Origin: Candidatus Kapaibacterium sp.
Lineage (GTDB): Bacteria > Bacteroidota > Ignavibacteria > Kapaibacteriales > Kapaibacteriaceae
Direction: 5' to 3'
Assembly: GCA_022842685.1 (NCBI GenBank)
Contig: JALHPC010000025.1
Span: 1-41,159, forward strand
DNA: 41,159 nucleotides
Shown here: positions 8,226 to 15,148 of the stretch, in pieces
How positions within the stretch are numbered: the first letter of the stretch is position 1
How the letters are laid out: the number at the start of each line of letters is the position of its first letter
Notes under the pieces: generated by a model
Seen by the model: the letters and a program-made list of their open reading frames with translations, nothing else
Database searches by the model: none
What the model was told of the DNA's origin: nothing
Position numbers and translations under genes: made by a program

Positions 8226-9319
8226 CGGCGGCGTTCCACCATGGTGGCAATTGCCTCGGCGGCGCGGCGCGAAGCGCCGGGGCCGCCCAGCAGGGAGCGC
8301 ACATCGGTCGAGACCTCGCGCAGCGCTTCGCGGTGCCCCCTATCGGCAAATACCGTGTGGACGGCAGCAGCCAGAACCTGGGGCGTGGCTTCTGACTGTA
8401 GATATTCGGCTACAGCATTGCGTTGCAAGAGGATGTTGGCCATGGTAACAGACGTGACAGTGGCCATGCGGCGGGAGAGCATGTACGACAGCGCCGACGT
8501 GCGATAGAATGTGGCAAAGGGGAGTCCCAACAGCGTGGCTTCTAGGGTTGACGTTCCGGCCTTGATAAGGCCAGCCCCCGCCGACGAAAGCAAGGCGCGG
8601 CTGTCGTACACAACAGATGCTCCGGCATCGACGAGGGGCTGCACGGCAGCTACATCGCAGCCAGGGGCAACGGCAACCACAGGTTGAACTGCCGTATCGA
8701 GAAGGGGAAGCACGCCTTGCAACAGCGGTACGTGGTACGACAGCTCCTGGCGGCGGCTGCCGGGGAACAGCGCAAGCGTGGTGGAGTTGTGATTGGGCAG
8801 TTCGGCAAACATCGGATCGTCTAACAATGGATGTCCCACCCATGTGGTGCGTATGCCAAATTGGCTAAAGAAGTCGGTTTCGAAAGGGAAGACAGTAAGC
8901 AGCAGCGACGTGCGCTGTGCTAGGGCCGATGCGCGCTTGCGACCCCATGCCCAAAGCTGTGGAGCGATGTACCAGGCCACGGGCACGCCGGCACGGCGCG
9001 CCGAGCTAGCAAGGCGTAGGTTAAACCCTGGGTAGTCGACTGGGATGAATGCTGCTGGACGGCTGGAGGCGATATGACGTGAACAGCGTTCAAGTAACGC
9101 GCGAAAGTAACCGTAGCGCTTGGCAACTTCCCAAAAGCCACTCACGGCAAGGTCTTTCATACGAGCCATGCTGCGTAGACCCTGCATTTCCATGGCTGGG
9201 CCGCCAATGCCCTCGAACATCACGTCGGGTATGAATAGCCGCAACTGCTCCATCAGGCGCGCGGCATGGGCGTCGCCCGACGGTTCGCCGGCTGCGATAA
9301 AGATTGTCGTTCGTGGCAT
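8222..9319 (-). CDS. lpxB: Lipid-A-disaccharide synthase
   Basis: Condenses UDP-2,3-diacylglucosamine with lipid X to form the lipid A disaccharide. At 365 residues it has the normal family length. Diagnostic blocks are the start IFIAAGEPSGDAHAARL, FEGIGGPAMEMQGL, DLAVSGFWEV, VPVAWYIAPQLWAWGRKRA, FPFETDFF, WVGHPLLD, ALFPGSRRQEL and, near the end, KAGTSTLEATLLGLPFATFY. It is the first gene of the lpxB-DUF374-lpxK-C26-sbtA run and is divergent from a T9SS cargo gene. A CAACTTTG sequence at 9349-9356 may be its -7 box. Confidence 0.95.
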   Translation of the reverse strand: MPRTTIFIAAGEPSGDAHAARLMEQLRLFIPDVMFEGIGGPAMEMQGLRSMARMKDLAVSGFWEVAKRYGYFRALLERCSRHIASSRPAAFIPVDYPGFNLRLASSARRAGVPVAWYIAPQLWAWGRKRASALAQRTSLLLTVFPFETDFFSQFGIRTTWVGHPLLDDPMFAELPNHNSTTLALFPGSRRQELSYHVPLLQGVLPLLDTAVQPVVAVAPGCDVAAVQPLVDAGASVVYDSRALLSSAGAGLIKAGTSTLEATLLGLPFATFYRTSALSYMLSRRMATVTSVTMANILLQRNAVAEYLQSEATPQVLAAAVHTVFADRGHREALREVSTDVRSLLGGPGASRRAAEAIATMVERRR

Positions 9320-9357
9320 GAAGGTTGCTTGCGGTGCTGCGTCCGTGGCAAAGTTGC

Positions 9358-9365
9358 TATCTTTG
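9358..9365 (+). promoter_or_regulatory. -7 box TATCTTTG for the Ig-like cargo gene
   Basis: Exact TAnnTTTG match 42 bp upstream of the ATG at 9407. One base to its left, on the opposite strand, CAACTTTG (9349-9356) matches the same element with one mismatch and points toward lpxB. The divergent genes may therefore have back-to-back -7 boxes. The -33 element is not obvious. Confidence 0.5.
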
Positions 9366-9406
9366 GCACGATTTCACGTCACCCCGTACCTGAAGGAAAC
9401 CCACAT

Positions 9407-10096
9407 ATGACCATGCGCACCCTGATTGTTCTTGTTGCCGCCCTTGCCGGCGTTACCGTTGCAACGGCCCAGCAGTCTATTCGCATTCACCCTAGGCCTT
9501 TGCCAACGGTTGATGGTTCGGAGCAAATGCTCGTAAAGCGCTTCCCGTCTGGCGGCGAGTTTGTGCTGACAGTGAACAAGGGTCAGGACGTGACCTACTT
9601 CCAGATTCAATGGTTCAAGGATGGCCAGCCGATTCCAGGCGAGACAGCGCAAGAGTTGCGCCGCCCCGTTGCCACGGAAGAGCTGGAAGGACAGTACACT
9701 GTGCAAATGACGAGTCCATGTGCAACCGTAATGAGCAAGCCCACGCGTGTGATTGTGGGTAACGTGGCCTTCCCGCTTACGTCGGAAGTTGGTACGCCTG
9801 GTCGTACAGACGAAGTAGCCGAACTGGCACCATTCGACCTGGAAGAGTGTAAGCCCAATCCTGTGTCCGACAAGACAACGATTGCGTTCACCACTCGCGT
9901 TGCCGCTCCGATAACACTTCACCTTGTAGATATTGACGGACGCATTGTAGCTACGTTAGCCAACGAGCATTTTCCGGCAGGCAAGCACAGTGTTGTTGTT
10001 AACACACGCGATCACGACCTGAGCAACAGCATGTATTTCTATGTTATGCAAGCCCCAGGATTTATTGCGAGTAAGCCGCTGATTATCGTCCGGTAA
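9407..10096 (+). CDS. Secreted Ig-like protein with T9SS C-terminal sorting domain
   Basis: 229 residues. The frame is open upstream, but the ATG at 9407 starts a signal peptide (MRTLIVLVAALAGVTVATAQ) and has a -7 box at suitable distance. A single immunoglobulin-like domain follows (about 45-135: YFQIQWFKDGQPIPGETAQ, then GQYTVQMTS). The C-terminal ~80 residues carry a sorting domain: KPNPVSDKTTIAF, a central LVDIDGRIVATL, and a final Y-F-Y-V-M then SKPLIIVR. The final residues resemble those of the next gene. Export across the outer membrane by T9SS is inferred. A strong terminator follows. Confidence 0.8.
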   Translation: MTMRTLIVLVAALAGVTVATAQQSIRIHPRPLPTVDGSEQMLVKRFPSGGEFVLTVNKGQDVTYFQIQWFKDGQPIPGETAQELRRPVATEELEGQYTVQMTSPCATVMSKPTRVIVGNVAFPLTSEVGTPGRTDEVAELAPFDLEECKPNPVSDKTTIAFTTRVAAPITLHLVDIDGRIVATLANEHFPAGKHSVVVNTRDHDLSNSMYFYVMQAPGFIASKPLIIVR

Positions 10097-10171
10097 GTAT
10101 CCGGTAAGTACGAGTTACGTATCGTAGGTCGTACCTCGTATTCGAGGAACGTCGTTACAAAGAATGCCGCG

Positions 10172-10212
10172 AATGTCGCGAGTGTGTAAATGGCACTCGC
10201 GACATTTTTTTT
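10172..10212 (+). terminator. Intrinsic terminator after the Ig-like cargo gene
   Basis: A perfect 13-bp stem (10172-10184 with 10194-10206, loop 9 nt) runs into eight T residues (10205-10212). This is the clearest rho-independent terminator in the window, 75 bp after the stop codon. Confidence 0.93.
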
Positions 10213-10260
10213 GCCTTACACAGTAACAAAAACGCCCATTTCGAGTTAATCGACACGAAT

Positions 10261-10367
10261 GCGCCGCTCGTCCCCACTGCGCGGCGCTTTCCGTTCTCTA
10301 CGTCTCACTACAGCATGGTGTTCGACAACGAGTCTCCATCTGCGCGGCCAGTACAGGCCGCGCAGAT
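10261..10367. promoter_or_regulatory. Two further hairpins upstream of the large Ig-like gene
   Basis: In the 358-bp gap between the two cargo genes, after the terminator, there is a 7-bp GC-only stem (10261-10267 with 10281-10287) followed by TTTCCGTT. Then comes a perfect 12-bp stem with a 6-nt loop (10338-10349 with 10356-10367) with no T-tract. The second ends 87 bp before the ATG at 10455. Its role is unknown: it could be an operator, a leader structure or a repeat element. The rest of the gap shows no coding potential to me. Confidence 0.55.
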
Positions 10368-10454
10368 GAATCGTGTCTGTACCTATTTGTTGCGTGAGCA
10401 TTGCAGGGGGTGATGCAGCCACAGTACAGTTTTACGATTTTATGGAGATAGGTT

Positions 10455-13094
10455 ATGAACCGCATGGTTTCTCTCGGGAAGGCAACAGGAATAGTCTTTG
10501 CTGTTGTATTGTTGATGGCCCTAGGTGGGGCACGGGCGTTTGCTCAAAAATTTCAGATCGTTGTTAAGGCACCTAGTGGGGGCGAGCAATATGCACCCGG
10601 CGACGAGGTGTATATCGCATTTTATTTAGAAAACCCTGACTGGCCTGCCGAAATTGGAAATTGGCTTGCCGTTGAGTATAATAATCTCGACCAAAAAGAG
10701 TGGTTTACTATTGAAGACAAGGTAGATCCGTATACGAACGAAATGTACTGGCGTATCCCCGAAGGCACCGAGGGAGGCAAGTACCAAATACGTGTTCGCG
10801 AAGTTGTGCCCCCTGTTAAAGGTGCCGAGCCAACGCACTTCGAGGGCTACAGCGAGGTCTTCGTCATTGAACAACCATGTACGTCTCCGTTTATCATCCA
10901 GCAGCCCTTATCGGCAACTGTATGCACGGGTCAGAGCCACACGTTCAGGGTTACAGCCACCGGTGGAACCATGCAGTACCGTTGGCGCCGCAATGGCATC
11001 ACGTTGGCTACCACCTTCTCAAACGCCTATACGGTACCAAGTGTTGCTGCTGCCAACGCAGGAGCCTACGACGTTGTGATTACCGATCTGTCGTGTGGAA
11101 TCACCGCCACGTCGTCGCCCGCCCAGCTTACCGTGCTACCAGGTACCGTTATCGAGCGCCAACTGCCCTCAACCACCATCATCTGTGAAGGGGGCGTCGC
11201 CCGCCTGTCGGTTGAAACTTCGGGTACCGTTACGTCGTGGCAATGGCGTCGCAATGGTGTGAACCTAGCTAACGGACGCGATAGCGTCTACACAATCGAT
11301 GGTGCCACGGCAACAACGGCAGGTGTGTTCGACGTAGTCGTAGGGTCGACCTGTGGTGGACCGCTTGTAGCCAGCCCAACCACGGTTGTCGTGAACACGA
11401 AGCCACGCATCACGCAACAGCCAACATCGCTAACACTTTGTCCAGGAGTGCCTGGCACACTTTCGGTTATGGCTGTTGGAAGCAACCTAGCGTATCAATG
11501 GTATCGTAATGGCGAGCCAGTTGCCGGGGGCACAACGCCATCGATTTCGGTGACGGCCCAGTCGAATGTTGCTGCAGCGCTCTATCACGTCGACATTACA
11601 CAGACGGGTCCGAATCCCAATAACTGCGACGTTCTAACTACGTCAGCCACCGCATCGGTGTCGGCTTTTGGCCAACCCCGCATTCTGCGCGCTCTGCCGT
11701 CGGCGGTTAATGGTTGCCTTGGTGGAAGCGTTGTTTTAACGGTCGATGTTGCGGGCTTTGATTTACGGTACACCTGGATGCGCAACGGCGTTGCCATCGA
11801 CGGAGTCAATGCAAACTCGTTAACGCTTTCAAACCTAGCTGTTGCCGATGAAGGCGATTACAGTGTTCGTGTAGAGGGAGCGTGTGGGCTGGCGGTAACC
11901 GTAGCGCCTACAACACTGCGTGTGATCACGTTGCCGGTGATTACCGACCAGTCTGCCACCACAACCATTGGTGTAGGTGAAAGCACGACGCTCACCGTCC
12001 AGGCAACCTATGGGCGCGACTATCAGTGGTATCGCAACGGTGCGGCCATTGCTGGTGCTACGATGCCAACGCTTGCCATATCGAGGGCCACCATGTCCGA
12101 TGCTGGAGTGTATCACGCCATTGTGCGTAACGACTGTGGTGCGGCAGTATCGGCCTACATCCGCGTGCGCGTTATCGACCCTACGCAGAATGTGCCCGAG
12201 CTTACGATTACACAGTCTCGTGTTGATCTAGGCCAGGTGCCCGTAGGGCATAGCGCCAGCATAACGGTGCCAGCGATGCTCACGAATACCGGTCGTGCAC
12301 CGCTCGACATCCAGTCGATTTCCGTTTCGCGCAGTGGCTTTGCCGTTGTGCCGTCGCAGGCCCTGCCGCTTACCCTTCAGGCAGGTCAGAGCATTGCCCT
12401 AACGGTTACGGCCACGGCAGCCGCCGTTGGTGGTTTCGACGCCACCGTTACCGTTGCAACAAACGCCCCGGTAGCTACCGAAGAATTTGCGGTGTTGGCC
12501 ACGGGCGTGGTGCGGTATAGCATTCCAACCGACGTAGATTTTGCCGAGGTTGACGTAAGTCTTGCCAAGGAACTCTGCATTACCCTAGCGAATACGTCGG
12601 CGGTGGACGTGAGCGTATCACAGGCAGCATTAGCAGGTGTGGATGCAGCCATGTTTAGCCTTGTAACGCCAATGCCCCTTGCTATTGCGGCAGGGTCGAG
12701 TGCCGACGTATGCATAAGGTATGCGCCAACACTAACGGGCGAGCACCGTGCAACACTTGACGTGGTATCGGTAGACGGTGGCAACAGCACCGTTGCAGTT
12801 CGCGGCCGAGGAGTTCCGCCAACATCGGTAGCCGAAGCCATGGCGTCGGCCACGGTCTTGATGCCAAACCCAGCTAGCGACCACGTGGTTATTGGCACTG
12901 GTGGTGCCAATGTAGAGCGTATCGACGTAGTAGCGGCCAACGGTGGCCTCGTCTATAGTGTTGTTCCAGACGGCGAGCGCATTGATTGGAACCTGCGATC
13001 GGGCATTGGCGCCATGGTACCTGCGGGCGTGTACACTGTGGTGTTCCGCACGGCCGGTGCTGTTATGTCGAAGCCCCTTATCATCATACGATAG
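10455..13094 (+). CDS. Large secreted multi-Ig-domain protein with T9SS sorting domain
   Basis: 879 residues preceded by a GGAG ribosome-binding site and starting with a signal peptide ending A-R-A-F-A-Q. Residues ~30-135 form an N-terminal domain (PSGGEQYAPGDEVYIAF...). Five immunoglobulin-like repeats follow at roughly 137-590, each with the pattern C-x-G, then YQWYRNG or YRWRRNG, then AGAYDVVI-like. Two ASPM/SPD-2/Hydin-like domains (about 595-795) begin VDLGQVPVGHSASI and VDFAEVDVS. The last ~80 residues form a T9SS sorting domain (LMPNPASDHVVI ... VPAGVYTVVFRTAG ... KPLIIIR). It is likely a surface adhesin or structural protein; the ligand is unknown. Confidence 0.85.
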   Translation: MNRMVSLGKATGIVFAVVLLMALGGARAFAQKFQIVVKAPSGGEQYAPGDEVYIAFYLENPDWPAEIGNWLAVEYNNLDQKEWFTIEDKVDPYTNEMYWRIPEGTEGGKYQIRVREVVPPVKGAEPTHFEGYSEVFVIEQPCTSPFIIQQPLSATVCTGQSHTFRVTATGGTMQYRWRRNGITLATTFSNAYTVPSVAAANAGAYDVVITDLSCGITATSSPAQLTVLPGTVIERQLPSTTIICEGGVARLSVETSGTVTSWQWRRNGVNLANGRDSVYTIDGATATTAGVFDVVVGSTCGGPLVASPTTVVVNTKPRITQQPTSLTLCPGVPGTLSVMAVGSNLAYQWYRNGEPVAGGTTPSISVTAQSNVAAALYHVDITQTGPNPNNCDVLTTSATASVSAFGQPRILRALPSAVNGCLGGSVVLTVDVAGFDLRYTWMRNGVAIDGVNANSLTLSNLAVADEGDYSVRVEGACGLAVTVAPTTLRVITLPVITDQSATTTIGVGESTTLTVQATYGRDYQWYRNGAAIAGATMPTLAISRATMSDAGVYHAIVRNDCGAAVSAYIRVRVIDPTQNVPELTITQSRVDLGQVPVGHSASITVPAMLTNTGRAPLDIQSISVSRSGFAVVPSQALPLTLQAGQSIALTVTATAAAVGGFDATVTVATNAPVATEEFAVLATGVVRYSIPTDVDFAEVDVSLAKELCITLANTSAVDVSVSQAALAGVDAAMFSLVTPMPLAIAAGSSADVCIRYAPTLTGEHRATLDVVSVDGGNSTVAVRGRGVPPTSVAEAMASATVLMPNPASDHVVIGTGGANVERIDVVAANGGLVYSVVPDGERIDWNLRSGIGAMVPAGVYTVVFRTAGAVMSKPLIIIR

Positions 13095-13109
13095 CATCCC
13101 TCCAAGAGA

Positions 13110-13187
13110 GCAGTTGGAAGGGCCAGTCCAACTGCACCGGACGCGAACGCGGGTGGCTGGCACCATGCCGGCCACCCGCAGCGTTCG
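13110..13187. repeat. Two inverted repeats between cargo gene and tadA-rsmI
   Basis: A 9-bp stem (13110-13118 with 13127-13135) is followed by a longer interrupted stem: cgaacgc-gggtggc (13144-13157) against gccaccc-gca-gcgttcg (13171-13187), with a 3-nt bulge. Neither has a T-tract. They lie in the 168-bp gap after the large Ig-like gene and could act as a transcript-end structure for it. Confidence 0.55.
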
Positions 13188-13262
13188 AAGCCTATGTGCT
13201 AGGCAAGCCGAGGCAATTGCCGACATTTGCCGCCATGCTCGTAACACAGAACGGCGACAATC

Positions 13263-14468
13263 ATGAGTGACGTCCAGCGACGCCACGAGCACTTTATGCA
13301 AATGGCACTCGACCAGGCGCGCGCAGCGTGGCAAATGGGCGAGGTGCCCATAGGATGTGTGATAGTGCGCGACGGAGAGGTGCTGGGCGTGGGCCACAAC
13401 AAGGTGGAGCGCTATGGCGTTACACGCCATGCCGAGATTGTAGCCATCGAGGCGGCTATTGCTCATACGGGCGAAAAAGTCCTACCCGGCACCACGCTCT
13501 ACGTAACCGTCGAACCATGCACCATGTGCATCGGTGCCATACTCTTGGCCCGTATCGACGTTGTAGTGTATGGCGCAGCCGAGCCCAAGACAGGGGCTTG
13601 TGGCAGTGTGTACGACATGCACGACCATCCCAAACAGCAGCACCGTGTTGTCGTTCGTAGTGGCGTGCTGGCCCAGGAATGTGCGTCCCTTATGCAGGCA
13701 TTTTTTGCCGAAGCTCGAACTGGCGAAGTAGGCCACAACGTTGCCGCGACGCCCCCTTTCACAGAGCGAAGGAACACCACGACCGGCACGCTGCATGTGG
13801 TGCCCACGCCCATTGGCAATATTGAAGATATAACGGCTAGGGCGCTTAAGGTTCTGCGTGCTGCCGACGTGTTGCTGTGCGAAGACACCCGGCATACGGG
13901 ACAGTTGCTGCAGCGGTATGGGGGTATTCACGCCCGCCTGGTAAGTAACCACGAACATAACGAGGCAGAGCGCGCCCAGACGGTGTTGCGGTTTCTTGCC
14001 GACGGTAACAACGTAGCCATGGTGAGCGACGCCGGTATGCCTGCCATTTCGGATCCCGGCTATCGTACCATTGTAGCCTGCATCCAAGCTGGCGTAAACG
14101 TGGAAGTGCTTCCGGGGCCATCGGCCTTTGTTACCGCTCTTGTGGGCAGTGGACTCTCTGCCGAACGTGTGCTGTTTGTGGGCTTTCCACCACAAAAAAA
14201 GGGTAGGGGGCACTGGCTGCACGACGTGCTAGACGGCGGGCGCGCAACCGTGGTGATGTATGAGTCGCCATATCGCGTGGAGGCATTGCTGGCCGACGTT
14301 GCAGCCATCGTGGGCCCACAACGCCGTGTGTGCATAGCGCGCGAACTTTCGAAGGTGCACGAGGAGTATCTTCGCGGCACGGTGGCCGACGTAGCGCAGG
14401 CCATAGCCGCACGCGGCGGCCTAAAGGGCGAATGCGTGGTAATCATCGACGCGGCGCACGTGGAGTAA
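13263..14468 (+). CDS. Fusion: tRNA adenosine deaminase (TadA) + 16S rRNA C1402 2'-O-methyltransferase (RsmI)
   Basis: One uninterrupted 401-residue frame carries two RNA-modification enzymes. Residues 1-155 are TadA: zinc and catalytic residues in RHAEIV (H56, E58) and EPCTMCIGAI (C86, C89), plus GEVPIGCVIV. TadA makes inosine at the wobble position of tRNA-Arg(ACG). After a short linker (about 156-174), residues 175-401 are RsmI: GTLHVVPTPIGNIEDIT, LLCEDTRHTGQLL, VSDAGMPAISDPGY, VEVLPGPSAFVTAL, VGFPPQKKGR and ARELSKVHEEYLRGT. RsmI 2'-O-methylates 16S C1402. The RsmI half lacks the extra C-terminal domain of the E. coli enzyme. There is no ATG near the domain junction, so a separate RsmI product is unlikely. 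Confidence 0.93.
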   Translation: MSDVQRRHEHFMQMALDQARAAWQMGEVPIGCVIVRDGEVLGVGHNKVERYGVTRHAEIVAIEAAIAHTGEKVLPGTTLYVTVEPCTMCIGAILLARIDVVVYGAAEPKTGACGSVYDMHDHPKQQHRVVVRSGVLAQECASLMQAFFAEARTGEVGHNVAATPPFTERRNTTTGTLHVVPTPIGNIEDITARALKVLRAADVLLCEDTRHTGQLLQRYGGIHARLVSNHEHNEAERAQTVLRFLADGNNVAMVSDAGMPAISDPGYRTIVACIQAGVNVEVLPGPSAFVTALVGSGLSAERVLFVGFPPQKKGRGHWLHDVLDGGRATVVMYESPYRVEALLADVAAIVGPQRRVCIARELSKVHEEYLRGTVADVAQAIAARGGLKGECVVIIDAAHVE

Positions 14469-14471
14469 CGT

Positions 14472-15110
14472 ATGTTCATTTCGTTTGAAGGCATTGACGG
14501 AAGTGGCAAGAGCACGCAGTTGGTATTGCTGCGCGACTGGCTGGAAGAACGCGGGCACAAAACCATTACGGTGCGTGAACCCGGCGCAACGGCTCTGTCC
14601 GAGTCAATTCGCGAAATCCTGCTCAGCAACCGCCAGTCGATTACACCGTCGGCCGAACTCCTGCTGTTCAGCGCTGCGCGCGTCCAACTCGTCGAGCACA
14701 TCATTGCGCCAGCTCTGACCGAAGGCCGCATTGTGCTGTGCGATCGCTACGTCGATTCTACGACGGCCTACCAAGGATTTGGCCGCCAATTGACCATGGC
14801 CGACGTGGCTGCCTGTAACAGGCTGGCCACGCAAGGTGTCATGCCTACAGTAACGTTGTTCATTGATGTTCCCTACGACCAAGCGCAACTGCGCATGCAG
14901 TTCCATCCTGCTGCGGGCGAGCCCGACAGAATGGAACGCTCCGGTAGGGCCTTCTTTGAGCGTGTACGTACCGGCTATCTCGACATCGCAGCGCAAGAGC
15001 CAGAGCGCTGCCACGTTGTGGACGGCCTTCGCGAACGCGCCGAGATTCACCACGACATCTTGAACATTGTTGTTCCGGCACTCGTCCGCTGCGGACTCGA
15101 AAAGCCGTAA
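14472..15110 (+). CDS. tmk: Thymidylate (dTMP) kinase
   Basis: 212 residues, the usual length. It phosphorylates dTMP to dTDP with ATP. The P-loop GIDGSGKST is at 7-15, REPGAT at 36-40, the DRY motif with YVDSTTAYQG at 91-102, and the LID segment around AGEPDRMERSGRAFFERVR. The start codon is 3 bp after the tadA-rsmI stop, so they are almost certainly cotranscribed. Confidence 0.95.
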   Translation: MFISFEGIDGSGKSTQLVLLRDWLEERGHKTITVREPGATALSESIREILLSNRQSITPSAELLLFSAARVQLVEHIIAPALTEGRIVLCDRYVDSTTAYQGFGRQLTMADVAACNRLATQGVMPTVTLFIDVPYDQAQLRMQFHPAAGEPDRMERSGRAFFERVRTGYLDIAAQEPERCHVVDGLRERAEIHHDILNIVVPALVRCGLEKP

Positions 15111-15148
15111 ATTGCCAGACTGTCATCTCACCTACATCGACACCCTTC

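Noticed and set aside
12732..13466. 244-residue minus-strand open frame
   Set aside because: Antisense to the end of the multi-Ig gene and the start of tadA-rsmI; odd composition rich in His and Cys.
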